A stretch of 64,000 nt of DNA from Streptomyces cellulosae. Its GTDB lineage: Bacteria; Actinomycetota; Actinomycetes; Streptomycetales; Streptomycetaceae. The stretch lies in assembly GCF_000721105.1 (NCBI RefSeq), contig NZ_JOEV01000002.1:310001-374000 (forward strand), written 5' to 3'. Both the position numbers and the translations under genes were made by a program. The notes under the pieces were generated by a model, which saw only the letters and a list, made by a program, of their open reading frames with translations, was not told where the DNA came from and did no database searches. Of the stretch, positions 25,160-33,838 are shown piece by piece. Position 1 is the first letter of the stretch. Every line of letters starts with the position of its first letter.

Positions 25160-26456
25160 CCAGCAGGCCCTGGACGAGGTCGTCGAGTTCACCTCGGACC
25201 TCATCCGCATCGACACCACCAATCGGGGCGGCGGCGACTGCCAGGAACGCCCCGCCGCCGAGTACGCGGCGGCCCGGCTCGCCGAGACGGGCCTGGAGCC
25301 CGCGCTCCTCGAACGCACCCGGGGCCGTACGAACGTGGTCGCCCGCATCGAGGGCACCGACCCGTCGGCACACGCCCTGCTCCTCCACGGTCACCTGGAC
25401 GTGGTGCCCGCCGAGGCCCGGGACTGGAGCGTGCACCCCTTCTCCGGGGAGATCCGCGACGGGGTCGTGTGGGGGCGGGGCGCGGTCGACATGAAGAACA
25501 TGGACGCCATGATCCTCGCCGTCGTGCGGGCCTGGGCCCGGGAGGGCGTGCGGCCCCGGCGGGACATCGTCGTCGCGTTCACCGCCGACGAGGAGGCCAG
25601 CGCCGAGGACGGCTCCGGGTTCCTCGCCGACGAGCACCCCCACCTGTTCGAGGGCTGCACGGAGGGTGTCAGCGAGTCGGGGGCTTTCACCTTCCACGAC
25701 GGGAGCGGGCGGGAGCTGTACCCGATCGCGGCCGGCGAGCGCGGCACCGGCTGGCTGAAGCTCACCGCACGCGGACGCGCCGGACACGGCTCCAAGGTGA
25801 ACCGGGAGAACGCCGTCACCCGGCTCGCCGCCGCGATCGCCCGGATCGGCGAGCACGAGTGGCCGCTGAGGCTCACCCCGACCGTGCGCGCCGCGCTCAC
25901 CGAACTCGCCGCGCTCCACGGCATCGGGACGGACCTGTCGGACGTGGACGTGCTCCTGGACAAGCTCGGTCCGGCCGCGAAGCTCGTCGAGGCCACGGTC
26001 CGCAACAGCGCCAACCCGACCATGCTGGACGCCGGATACAAGATCAACGTGATTCCGGGGGAGGCGGTGGCGTACGTCGACGGGCGCTACCTCCACGGCG
26101 CCGAGGGCGAGTTCCGCGCGACCCTCGACCAGCTCACCGGACCCGACGTGGAGTGGGAGTTCCAGCACCGGGAGGTGGCTCTCCAGTCGCCGCTCGACTC
26201 GCCGACGTACGCGAGGATGCGGGCCGCCGTCGAGGAGTTCGCGCCCGAGGGGCACGTGGTGCCGTACTGCATGTCCGGCGGCACCGACGCCAAGCAGTTC
26301 TCACGGCTCGGCATCACCGGCTACGGCTTCACCCCGCTGAAGCTCCCGGCGGGCTACGACTACCAGGCCCTCTTCCATGGCGTCGACGAACGGGTGCCCG
26401 TCGAGGCGCTCCACTTCGGTGTCCGTGTCCTCGACCGCTTTCTGCGCACGGCCTAG
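25152..26456 (+). CDS. M20-family metallopeptidase
   Basis: A 434-residue two-domain zinc peptidase. The catalytic domain shows LLLHGHLDVVPAE (metal His, catalytic Asp), WGRGAVDMKNMDAM (bridging Asp) and AFTADEEASAEDG (Glu base and metal Glu). The lid domain carries the dimerisation segment LKLTARGRAGHGSKVNRENA. The C-terminal metal His is in LFHGVDERVPVEAL. Members cleave dipeptides, N-acyl amino acids or succinyl-diaminopimelate. The operon points to short peptides. It overlaps dppA by 8 bases and is followed 17 bases later by the S9 peptidase. Confidence 0.93.
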   Translation: MADQQALDEVVEFTSDLIRIDTTNRGGGDCQERPAAEYAAARLAETGLEPALLERTRGRTNVVARIEGTDPSAHALLLHGHLDVVPAEARDWSVHPFSGEIRDGVVWGRGAVDMKNMDAMILAVVRAWAREGVRPRRDIVVAFTADEEASAEDGSGFLADEHPHLFEGCTEGVSESGAFTFHDGSGRELYPIAAGERGTGWLKLTARGRAGHGSKVNRENAVTRLAAAIARIGEHEWPLRLTPTVRAALTELAALHGIGTDLSDVDVLLDKLGPAAKLVEATVRNSANPTMLDAGYKINVIPGEAVAYVDGRYLHGAEGEFRATLDQLTGPDVEWEFQHREVALQSPLDSPTYARMRAAVEEFAPEGHVVPYCMSGGTDAKQFSRLGITGYGFTPLKLPAGYDYQALFHGVDERVPVEALHFGVRVLDRFLRTA

Positions 26457-26473
26457 GCACACAGGGGGAAGAA

Positions 26474-28426
26474 GTGCGGACGTTGGCCTACGGTTCCTGG
26501 CCCTCACCCATCGACGCGGCGCTCGCCGCCGCACACGACGGGCACCCCGAGTACGTGGGTTTCGTCGGTGAGGAGGCCTGGTGGATCGAGCCCCGGCCGA
26601 CCGAGGGCGGGCGGCGGACACTCGTGCGGCGGCGCGTCGACGGTACGGAGGAACGGGTGCTGCCCGCGCCGTGGAACGTGCGCAGCCGCGTCATCGAGTA
26701 CGGGGGACAGCCCTGGGCGGGTGCGGTCGTCGACGGCGAACCCCTCGTCGTCTTCGTCCACTTCGCCGACCAACGCCTGTACCGCTGCCGTCCGGGCGGC
26801 GAACCCGTCCCGCTCACCCCCGTCTCCCCGGTGGGCGGCGGACTGCGCTGGGCCGACCCGCAGCTGCGCCTCGAACGCGGCGAAGTGTGGTGCGTGCTGG
26901 AGGAGTTCACCGGCGACGCCCCCGACGACGTACGGCGTGTCCTGGCCGCCGTGCCGCTCGACGGTTCGGCCGCCGGGGACCGGGACGCCGTACGCGAACT
27001 CACCGACGACCGGCACCGGTTCGTCACCGGCGCCCGGCTGGCGCCCGACGGGCGGCGCGTCGCCTGGCTCGCCTGGGACCATCCGCGAATGCCGTGGGAC
27101 GGCACGGAACTGCTCGTCGCCGAGGTGGGCGAGGACGGCGCCTTCGGCCAGGCGCGGAGGGTGGCCGGCGGACCGCAGGAGTCGATCGCCCAGGTCGAGT
27201 GGTCGGCGGACGGCCGGCTCCTGTACGCGAGCGACCGCACGGGCTGGTGGAACCTGTACCGCGACGGGGAGCCCCTCTGCCCGCGCGAGGAGGAGTTCGG
27301 CGGACCCCTGTGGAAGCTCGGGTACCGCTGGTTCGCCCCGCTGGACAGCGGTCTGATCGCCGTCGTCCACGGCTGCGGCGCCACCATCCTCGGCATCCTC
27401 GACCCGGAGACCGGCGAACTCGTCGACGCGGCCGGACCGTGGACCGAGTTCGCGCCCAGCCTCGCCGTGCACGGCGACCGTGTCGCCGCCGTGGGGGGCA
27501 GTCCGCGCAGCGCGTACGAGGTGGTCGAACTGGACACCGGTACCGGCCGGGCCCGGGTGATCGGGGCCGCGCACGACGACGCCGTGGACCCCGCCTACTA
27601 CCCCGAGCCGCAGATCCGCACCTTCACCGGACCGGCCGGACGCGAGATCCACGCCCACATCTACCCGCCGCACCACCCCGGCTGCACCGCGCCCGACGAC
27701 GAGCTGCCGCCGTACGTGGTGTGGGCGCACGGCGGCCCCACCGGACGCGCGCCGCTCGTCCTGGACCTGGAGATCGCCTACTTCACCTCGCGGGGCATCG
27801 GGGTCGCCGAGGTCGACTACGGCGGCTCCGCCGGTTACGGCCGGGAGTACCGCGACCTGCTGCGGGAGCAGTGGGGCGTGGTGGACGTCGAGGACTGCGC
27901 GGCCGTCGCGACGGCCCTCGCCGACGAGGGCACCGCCGACCGCGACAGGCTGGCGATCCGGGGCGGCAGCGCGGGCGGCTGGACCGCGGCCTCCTCCCTC
28001 GTCGCCACCGACGTCTACGCCTGCGGCACCATCCTCTATCCGGTCCTCGACCTGGCCGGCTGGGGCGCGGGGGAGACCCACGACTTCGAATCCCGGTACC
28101 TGGAGACACTGATCGGGCCGTACGCCGAGGTGCCCGGCCGGTACGCGCAGCGGTCGCCCAGCGAGCACGCCGACCGGATCACCGCGCCCTTCCTGCTGCT
28201 CCAGGGCCTGGACGATGTGATCTGCCCGCCCGCCCAGTGCGAACGGTTCCTCGCCCGGATGACGGGCCGCGGAGTGCCGCACGCGTACATCGCGTTCGAG
28301 GGGGAGGGGCACGGGTTCCGGCGGGCGGAGACCACGATCCGCGTACTGGAGTCCGAACTCTCCCTCTACTCCCAGGTCTTCGGCATCGACCCGCCAGGCG
28401 TCCCCGCATTGGAGCTCACCAGGTGA
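26474..28426 (+). CDS. S9-family prolyl oligopeptidase/acyl-aminoacyl peptidase-like
   Basis: A 650-residue cytosolic protein. It has an N-terminal beta-propeller (repeats such as RLAPDGRRVAWLAWDHP and VEWSADGRLLYASDRTGWWN). The C-terminal hydrolase domain has WAHGGPTG for the oxyanion hole, the nucleophile motif RGGSAGG, acid residue near QGLDDVICP and His in GEGHGF. It cleaves small peptides with a side-entry limited by the propeller. The GTG at 26474 has GGGGGAAG upstream. A longer frame from 25469 is only the M20 gene read out of frame. It overlaps the next gene by GTGA. Confidence 0.93.
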   Translation: MRTLAYGSWPSPIDAALAAAHDGHPEYVGFVGEEAWWIEPRPTEGGRRTLVRRRVDGTEERVLPAPWNVRSRVIEYGGQPWAGAVVDGEPLVVFVHFADQRLYRCRPGGEPVPLTPVSPVGGGLRWADPQLRLERGEVWCVLEEFTGDAPDDVRRVLAAVPLDGSAAGDRDAVRELTDDRHRFVTGARLAPDGRRVAWLAWDHPRMPWDGTELLVAEVGEDGAFGQARRVAGGPQESIAQVEWSADGRLLYASDRTGWWNLYRDGEPLCPREEEFGGPLWKLGYRWFAPLDSGLIAVVHGCGATILGILDPETGELVDAAGPWTEFAPSLAVHGDRVAAVGGSPRSAYEVVELDTGTGRARVIGAAHDDAVDPAYYPEPQIRTFTGPAGREIHAHIYPPHHPGCTAPDDELPPYVVWAHGGPTGRAPLVLDLEIAYFTSRGIGVAEVDYGGSAGYGREYRDLLREQWGVVDVEDCAAVATALADEGTADRDRLAIRGGSAGGWTAASSLVATDVYACGTILYPVLDLAGWGAGETHDFESRYLETLIGPYAEVPGRYAQRSPSEHADRITAPFLLLQGLDDVICPPAQCERFLARMTGRGVPHAYIAFEGEGHGFRRAETTIRVLESELSLYSQVFGIDPPGVPALELTR

Positions 28427-29346
28427 AGGAACTCCAGCGGCCGTCGCGGCTCGCTCCCGGCGCCCGCGTGGCCGTCGTCGCACCCAGCGGACCCGTCCCC
28501 GAGGAACGGCTGCGGGCCGGGCTCGACGTACTGCGCGGCTGGGACCTCGACCCGGTCGTGGCACCCCATGTGCTGGACCGGCACACCGAGTTCGGCTACC
28601 TGGCGGGCACGGACGCCGACCGGGCCGCCGATCTGCTCAGCGCCTGGTGCGACCCCGCTGTGGACGCCGTGCTGTGCGCGCGGGGCGGATACGGGGCGCA
28701 GCGCATGGTCGACCTGCTCGACTGGGAGGCGATGCGGGCGGCCGGACCGAAGGTGTTCGTCGGGTTCAGCGACATCACCGCCCTGCACGAGGCGTTCGCC
28801 ACCCGCCTGGGCCTGGTCACCCTGCACGGGCCGATGGCGGCCGGCATCGACTTCGTCAAGAACACCCGCGCCCAGGCACACCTCAAGGCCACCCTGTTCG
28901 CCCCGGAGACGGTCCGCACGATCACCTCCGGCGGCACGGCCCTCGCCCCCGGCCGGGCCAGGGGCGTCACCCTCGGCGGCTGTCTGTGCCTGCTCGCCGC
29001 CGAACTCGGCACCCCGCAGGCCCGTCCGGGCGCGCGCGGCGGGCTGCTGTGCCTGGAGGACGTGGGCGAGGAGACGTACCGCCTGGACCGCTACCTCACC
29101 CAACTCCTGCGCGCCGGCTGGCTGGACGGGGTGCGCGGGGTGCTGCTCGGGTCGTGGGAGCAGTGCGAGGCCTACGACGGCCTGCGGGCGTTGCTCGCGG
29201 ACCGGCTCGGCGGGCTCGGGGTGCCCGTCGTGGAGGAGTTCGGATTCGGCCACTGCGCAGGGGCGCTGACGATCCCCTTCGGTGTGGCGGCCGAACTCGA
29301 CGCCGACATGGGCACGTTGACGCTGGACGAACCGGCGCTGCGCTGA
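28423..29346 (+). CDS. S66-family LD-carboxypeptidase
   Basis: A 307-residue protein. The nucleophile region is GPKVFVGFSDITALHEAF, preceded by CARGGYGAQRMVDLLDW. GGCLCLLAAELGTPQ and EDVGEETYRLDRYLTQL carry the Glu of the Ser-Glu-His triad. FGFGHCAGALTIPFG near the end holds the His. It removes D-Ala from the L-centre of murein tetrapeptides or cleaves peptide antibiotics of the microcin C7 type (MccF). Starting at GTG 28423, it overlaps the S9 gene. With the D-aminopeptidase it suggests recycling of cell-wall or D-residue peptides. Confidence 0.92.
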   Translation: MKELQRPSRLAPGARVAVVAPSGPVPEERLRAGLDVLRGWDLDPVVAPHVLDRHTEFGYLAGTDADRAADLLSAWCDPAVDAVLCARGGYGAQRMVDLLDWEAMRAAGPKVFVGFSDITALHEAFATRLGLVTLHGPMAAGIDFVKNTRAQAHLKATLFAPETVRTITSGGTALAPGRARGVTLGGCLCLLAAELGTPQARPGARGGLLCLEDVGEETYRLDRYLTQLLRAGWLDGVRGVLLGSWEQCEAYDGLRALLADRLGGLGVPVVEEFGFGHCAGALTIPFGVAAELDADMGTLTLDEPALR

Positions 29347-29643
29347 CCGGCGCTCGCCGCGTGCCGTTCGCGGCGGACCGGCGTGCACCGCATGCCGTTC
29401 GCAGAGCCTTCTCGCGGGCATCGTGGGCCTGCCGCCGCAAGACCCCGGCCCCACGACACCGAGGGCACCGCACCTGCCTTCGCCAAGCTCCACGACATCG
29501 CGCGCGACAGCACCAGGACCCTCGCCCACCCCCCGGTCGCCCTTCGGCGACCGGTGGATCGAGCCGGTCCCCGTGACGAGCGCGCCGAGGCACAGCGGGG
29601 TGCTGAACTGCCGGTGGCGGGGAGCGAGCCGTAGGGTGGCGGG
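29347..29643. other. gap between S66 peptidase and GNAT genes
   Basis: These 297 bases hold no gene I can support. An 83-codon open frame (29383-29634) has no recognisable domain and no good ribosome site. Near 29358-29400 a 13-base segment close to GTGCCGTTCGC is repeated after 32 bases. Confidence 0.5.
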
Positions 29644-30210
29644 GTGCCGCACAACACTTCCCGCTACCTCGCCGAAGGCCCACGTGTGGGCATACGCCAC
29701 TTCACCTACGAGGACGGTGCCGAGTTCACCGCCCGTGCCCGGGAGAGCAAGCAACTGCACCAGCCGTGGCTGTTTCCGCCGGACAGCGCCGGTGCCTACG
29801 CCGCGTATGCGGGGCGGCTGATCGAGGACCCGTCCAAAGCCGGGTTCCTGGTGTGCGAGAAGGCCCTGGACAGCGGCGAGGACGGGGCCGTCGCCGGCTA
29901 CATCAACATCAACAACATCGTCCGGGGCGGCTTCCAGTGCGGGGCGCTCGGCTACGGCGCCTTCGCGCACGCCGCCGGGCGCGGACTGATGCGCGAGGGG
30001 CTCGACCTCGTGGTCCGGTACGCGTTCGGACCGATGGGGCTGCACCGGCTGGAGATCAACGTGCAGCCCGCCAACGCCGCGTCCATCGCGCTCGCCCGCG
30101 CCTGCGGGTTCCGCCTGGAGGGCTTCTCCCCGGACATGATCTTCATCGACGGCGCCTGGCGCGACCACGAGCGCTGGGCCCTCACCGCCGAGATGCGGGC
30201 TTCCGGTTGA
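29644..30210 (+). CDS. GNAT-family N-acetyltransferase (RimJ-like)
   Basis: A 188-residue protein of the ribosomal-protein acetyltransferase (RimI/RimJ/RimL) branch. Features are VGIRHFTYEDGAEFTARARE, the acceptor strand FLVCEKALDSGEDGAVAGYI, the acetyl-CoA loop YGAFAHAAGRGLMREGLDLV, and GLHRLEINVQPANAASIALA with CGFRLEGFSPDMIFIDGAW. The substrate is unknown. It starts at GTG 29644 about 300 bases after the S66 gene, so operon membership is uncertain. Its last 29 bases overlap the convergent DUF6204-like gene. Confidence 0.9.
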   Translation: MPHNTSRYLAEGPRVGIRHFTYEDGAEFTARARESKQLHQPWLFPPDSAGAYAAYAGRLIEDPSKAGFLVCEKALDSGEDGAVAGYININNIVRGGFQCGALGYGAFAHAAGRGLMREGLDLVVRYAFGPMGLHRLEINVQPANAASIALARACGFRLEGFSPDMIFIDGAWRDHERWALTAEMRASG

Positions 30211-30529
30211 TCTTCATCGTGTCCAGGTCCGTCACGGTCGACCTCAGGTCGCGGAAGCCGTGGCCGAGGTCCCGGAGCGTCGTCTCCGCCCGGTCCTCCG
30301 CGATCGCCGCCGCCATCTCGTCACCGTCCGCCGCGTCCGACACCACCACGTACCGCATCGAGAAGTGCTTCAGCGGCGCCGGCTCGTACGACAGCGACCC
30401 CTCCTCGGTGAACCGCATGCTCGTCATCCCGTGTTCCGGTGCCTCGGCGAGCAGCCGGGTGCGCGCCTCGTCGGTCAGCGCGTCCCACGTGCCCCGGACG
30501 ATCACCCGGTAGGTGTGCTGCTCGTTCAC
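30182..30529 (-). CDS. small conserved protein, DUF6204-like
   Basis: A 115-residue soluble protein, starting MNEQHTYRVIVRGTWDALTD and containing YEPAPLKHFSMRYVVVSDAADG. I recognise the general pattern as the Streptomyces family DUF6204, of unknown function. The alternating beta-alpha pattern suggests a ferredoxin-like fold, with no catalytic motif visible. The 3' end overlaps the convergent acetyltransferase gene by 29 bases. Confidence 0.8.
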   Translation of the reverse strand: MNEQHTYRVIVRGTWDALTDEARTRLLAEAPEHGMTSMRFTEEGSLSYEPAPLKHFSMRYVVVSDAADGDEMAAAIAEDRAETTLRDLGHGFRDLRSTVTDLDTMKINRKPASRR

Positions 30530-30599
30530 TGCCGCTCCTTCGCGTCCGCCGTCGAAGGCCCGACTCTACGTCTGTGCGGCCGAACCACAGGCGGAATTC

Positions 30600-30950
30600 T
30601 CACGCCCCGCCGCGGTCCGCGTACTCGTACACCGCCCCGTCCGGGTGCATCGCGATCAGGTTGCGGCCCGCCGGGGTGGCGACCGGTCCCGCGATGACGC
30701 GGGCGCCCAGTTCCGTGAGGACCCGGCCGGTTTCCTCGACGTCCTTGACGGCGATCGTCGCGGCGACCTTGCGCAGCACCTCCAGCTCGGCCTCGGGCCC
30801 GCTCATCAGCAGGAAGCAGCCGACCGCGGCGACCTGGACGCCGCCGCGCTCGAAGCGGAGGGCCCGGCCGCCCGCGAGGCGCTCGTAAAAGGGGACCGCG
30901 GTCTCCAGGTCGTCGACGCAGACGCGCAGCGTGGCTCCCAGAATGTCCAT
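30600..30950 (-). CDS. VOC-superfamily protein
   Basis: A 116-residue glyoxalase-like protein. It has LGATLRVCVDDLETAVPFYERLAG at the start, ALRFERGGVQVAAVGCFLLM and, in the second module, ATIAVKDVEETGRVLTELGARV followed by NLIAMHPDGAVYEYADR. The second-module Glu of YEYAD could be a metal ligand. The function cannot be assigned. It is 70 bases upstream of the DUF6204-like gene on the same strand. Confidence 0.85.
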   Translation of the reverse strand: MDILGATLRVCVDDLETAVPFYERLAGGRALRFERGGVQVAAVGCFLLMSGPEAELEVLRKVAATIAVKDVEETGRVLTELGARVIAGPVATPAGRNLIAMHPDGAVYEYADRGGA

Positions 30951-31051
30951 ACGACGAGCCTAGTTGGAGCGGCCCGGGCAATGAGATCGTTTCACGTGAT
31001 CCCCACGGTGTCCCCTGCCCGGTCGCCGGGCCCGGAGCCCGTGGCCCGAGC

Positions 31052-31076
31052 GTTACGCGCCGGTCGGGACGGGTAC
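31052..31076 (+). promoter_or_regulatory. possible SigB-type promoter of the holin-like gene
   Basis: GTT, 16 bases, then GGGTAC, followed 9 bases later by the ATG. The -10 element is exact; the -35 is one base off the GNNT-N14-16 rule. Near-leaderless transcription would follow. Confidence 0.35.
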
Positions 31077-31085
31077 CCGGCGGGC

Positions 31086-31580
31086 ATGGACCGCTTGGAT
31101 CACCTGGAGCATCTCGACAAGCACCTGGTCGACGAGCTGGCGCAGGTCGCGCGGGAGACCATCCGCGACGAACTGCGCGAGCAGACGCGCAAGCAACGCC
31201 GTACGGCCATGCTGTACGCCGCGTCCGGCGCTACCGCCCTGTACGCGGGCGCGGCCGTCGCGCTCGCCCTGGGGCTGGCGCTCGCCATCGGGCTGCCCGA
31301 CTGGGCCGCCGCGCTGATCACCGCGGTGATCCTGGCCGCGGTGGCCTACGCGCTGCGCAGCGCCGCCCATCCCGCCGGGGCCCGGCCGACCCCGGGCCGC
31401 GCGGCGGAATCCGCCGCGGAGCGGGACCGCGCCCATGGCGGCACCGCACCCGCCGGCCCGTCCGGTGGCCTGGGCGACGCGCCCGTACCGCCCATGCCGA
31501 CCGCCCCGCCCGGCACGAGCGGCGGCCCCGGCACGGCAGGCAGTGACGGGATCGACCCCGATCCGCACCACCGGGCGTGA
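31086..31580 (+). CDS. phage-holin-family (DUF1469-like) membrane protein
   Basis: A 164-residue protein. An amphipathic N-terminal region (HLEHLDKHLVDELAQVARET then EQTRKQRRT) is followed by two transmembrane helices at about residues 40-62 and 68-88 (LYAASGATALYAGAAVALAL; AALITAVILAAVAYAL). A Pro/Gly-rich tail completes it. This is the actinobacterial 'phage holin family' type found in stress loci, unlikely to be a lysis holin. The SDR gene follows after 6 bases. The ATG sits just behind a GGGTAC promoter-like element. Confidence 0.8.
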   Translation: MDRLDHLEHLDKHLVDELAQVARETIRDELREQTRKQRRTAMLYAASGATALYAGAAVALALGLALAIGLPDWAAALITAVILAAVAYALRSAAHPAGARPTPGRAAESAAERDRAHGGTAPAGPSGGLGDAPVPPMPTAPPGTSGGPGTAGSDGIDPDPHHRA

Positions 31581-31586
31581 TGCGAG

Positions 31587-32660
31587 GTGCGAGTGTTCCG
31601 TAAGGGGCCCCTCGCGAAGGTCGCGAGGGGCCCCTGGAAGCACGGCGCGACCGTCGTGGTGACCGGCGCCAGCGGTGGCGTGGGCCGGGCCGCGGCGGTG
31701 GCCTTCGCCGCCCGGGGCGCCAGGGTCGCCCTGCTGGCCCGCGGCCGCGAGGGACTGGCCGCCGCGGCGGACGAGGTGCAGCGCGCCGGTGGCGAGGCCC
31801 TCGTCGTCACCGTGGACATGGCCGACGCCAAGGCGGTCGAGGACGCGGCCCAGAAGGTCGTCGACGCGTTCGGACCCATCGACGTCTGGGTCAACAACGC
31901 CTTCAGCGGGGTCTTCGCCCCGTTCACGGAGGTCACCCCGGACGAGTTCCGGCGGGTGACCGAAGTGACGTACCTCGGTTATGTGTTCGGCACCCGGGCC
32001 GCGCTGCGGCACATGCTGCCGCGCGACCGGGGCACGATCGTGCAGGTCGGTTCGGCGCTCGCCTACCGCGGGATCCCGCTGCAGTCGGCGTACTGCGGCG
32101 CCAAGCACGCGATCCAGGGCTTCAACGAGTCGCTGCGCTGCGAGCTGCTGCACGAGCGCAGCCAGGTGCGTACGACGATGGTGCAGATGCCGGGGCTCAA
32201 CACCCCGCAGTTCGACTGGGTGTTGAACCGGATGCCGGGGCGGCCCAGGCCGGTCGCGCCCGTCTACCAGCCCGAGGTCGCGGCCCGCGCGATCGTGCAC
32301 GCGGCCTTCCACGCGCGGCGGCGCGAGTACTGGGTCGGCGGGTCGACGGTGGCCACGCTGCTCGCCAACGCGGTCGCGCCGGGCTTCCTCGACCGTTACC
32401 TCGCGCGGACCGCCTTCGAGTCGCAGCAGGACCAGCACGGCGACGGGGAGTACGCGGGTCCCGGCAACCTCTGGTCCCCGGCCGACGGCCCGCACGGGCG
32501 GGACTTCGGGGCGCACGGCCGCTTCGACGACGAGGCCGTGCCGGAAAGCCCGCAGGACTGGGTGTCCCGCAACCGTGGACGCATGGGGGCGGGACTGGTG
32601 GCGGCCGGCGGGCTGGGTGCCGTGGTGACCGCCGGGATGCGCCGTCGCGGCCGGAGCTGA
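31587..32660 (+). CDS. short-chain dehydrogenase/reductase with C-terminal extension
   Basis: A 357-residue SDR. The cofactor loop is VVVTGASGGVGRAAAVAFAA (residues 23-42). NNAFSG, the catalytic Ser of VGSALAY and the YCGAKHA Tyr-Lys pair are all present. About 100 extra residues follow the core: a region with YWVGGSTVATLLANAVAP, a polar stretch, and a hydrophobic end MGAGLVAAGGLGAVVTAGM that could anchor it to the membrane. The substrate is unknown. It starts with GTG at 31587, probably in an operon with the holin-like gene. Confidence 0.88.
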   Translation: MRVFRKGPLAKVARGPWKHGATVVVTGASGGVGRAAAVAFAARGARVALLARGREGLAAAADEVQRAGGEALVVTVDMADAKAVEDAAQKVVDAFGPIDVWVNNAFSGVFAPFTEVTPDEFRRVTEVTYLGYVFGTRAALRHMLPRDRGTIVQVGSALAYRGIPLQSAYCGAKHAIQGFNESLRCELLHERSQVRTTMVQMPGLNTPQFDWVLNRMPGRPRPVAPVYQPEVAARAIVHAAFHARRREYWVGGSTVATLLANAVAPGFLDRYLARTAFESQQDQHGDGEYAGPGNLWSPADGPHGRDFGAHGRFDDEAVPESPQDWVSRNRGRMGAGLVAAGGLGAVVTAGMRRRGRS

Positions 32661-32730
32661 CCGAGCACCCGGGACCGGACCGGAACGGTGCCGGGACAGA
32701 ACACGGAACAGCGTCGGTCGAGTCGTTCGC

Positions 32731-33822
32731 TCACGCCACCCGGTACTGCTCCACCTCCTCGGTCCGCAGCGTCAGCCCGTGGCCGATGCCGCAGACGGGG
32801 CGGACCTCTCCGCCCGTGGGATCCAGCGCGCCGTCGAAGAACATGTCCTCGATGCGGACGTGGTCGTGGAACCACTCCAGGTGGCGGATGTTGGGCAGGG
32901 ACGCGGCCGCGGCGGCGTGGGCGTGCGGGGCGCAGTGGGCCGAGACCTCCAGGCCGTGGGCCTGGGCCAGGGCGGCCGCGCGCAGGAACTCGGTGAGGCC
33001 GCCGCAACGCGTCGCGTCGATCTGGAGGCAGTCGACCGCGCCGGCCGTGATCATGCGGGCGAAGTACGGGAGGTCGTACCCGTACTCCCCGGCCGTCACG
33101 TCGCACACCACCGCGTCCCGCACCAGCCGCAGCCCCGTCAGGTCGTCCGAGGACACCGGCTCCTCGAACCAGCCGACACCGTGCTCGGCGAGCGCATGCC
33201 CGACCCGGACCGCCTGTTTGCGGGTGTAGGCCCCGTTGGCGTCGACGTACAACTCCGCGTCCACGCCGATGACATGGCGGGCCGCGCGGACCCGGGCCAG
33301 ATCGCGGGTGACCGCGCGGCCCCAGCCCTCCCCGATCTTGATCTTGACGCGGGGGATGTGCTGCCCGTGCACCCAGCCGTTGAGCTGCGCCGCCAGATGC
33401 GTGTCGTGGTACGTCGTGAAGCCGCCGCTGCCGTACACCGGCACGCTCTCGTGGGCGACGCCCAGGAGACGGGCCAGGGGGAGTTCGAGCAGCCGGGCCT
33501 TGAGGTCCCACAGGGCGATGTCGAGGGCCGAGATCGCTGCGGCCGCGATGCCGGGGCGGCCCGTGTTGCGGACCGAGCGGCACATCGCGTCGTGCAGCGC
33601 GGGGATGTCCAGTGCGCTGCGGCCCTCGACGAGCGGGGAGAGCTGCTCGTGCAGGAAGTCGCCGACCGCCGCCGGACCGTAGGTCCAGCCCGTGCCGGTC
33701 GCGTCGCCCGCGCTCACCTCGGCGATCACCATGGTCGTGGAGTCCCAGGACAGCGTGCCGTCGGCCTCGGGGGCGTCGGTGGGCACCGTGTACACGGACA
33801 CGACGGGTCGGCGGAGCTTCAT
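32731..33822 (-). CDS. mandelate racemase/muconate-lactonising enzyme (enolase superfamily)
   Basis: A 363-residue enolase-superfamily member. It has the N-terminal capping domain and a barrel with the KxK motif of HIPRVKIKIGEG, metal-binding Asp in LYVDANGAYTRKQA, Glu in WFEEPVSSDDL and the next acid in AGEYGYDLPYF. HCAPHAHAAAA near the end supplies a His. The reaction is abstraction of a proton alpha to a carboxylate, with substrate unknown (acid sugar likely). It follows the F420-type oxidoreductase gene by 16 bases, so the two form an operon. Confidence 0.9.
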   Translation of the reverse strand: MKLRRPVVSVYTVPTDAPEADGTLSWDSTTMVIAEVSAGDATGTGWTYGPAAVGDFLHEQLSPLVEGRSALDIPALHDAMCRSVRNTGRPGIAAAAISALDIALWDLKARLLELPLARLLGVAHESVPVYGSGGFTTYHDTHLAAQLNGWVHGQHIPRVKIKIGEGWGRAVTRDLARVRAARHVIGVDAELYVDANGAYTRKQAVRVGHALAEHGVGWFEEPVSSDDLTGLRLVRDAVVCDVTAGEYGYDLPYFARMITAGAVDCLQIDATRCGGLTEFLRAAALAQAHGLEVSAHCAPHAHAAAAASLPNIRHLEWFHDHVRIEDMFFDGALDPTGGEVRPVCGIGHGLTLRTEEVEQYRVA

Positions 33823-33838
33823 CGCCTGCTCCCGGCCC

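Noticed and set aside
29383..29634. 83-codon open frame between the S66 and GNAT genes
   Set aside because: No domain, no good ribosome site and Arg/Pro/Ala-rich residues as in other chance frames.
31086..31580. Prophage holin suggesting a phage remnant
   Set aside because: No other phage gene nearby, and this actinobacterial family sits in chromosomal stress loci.
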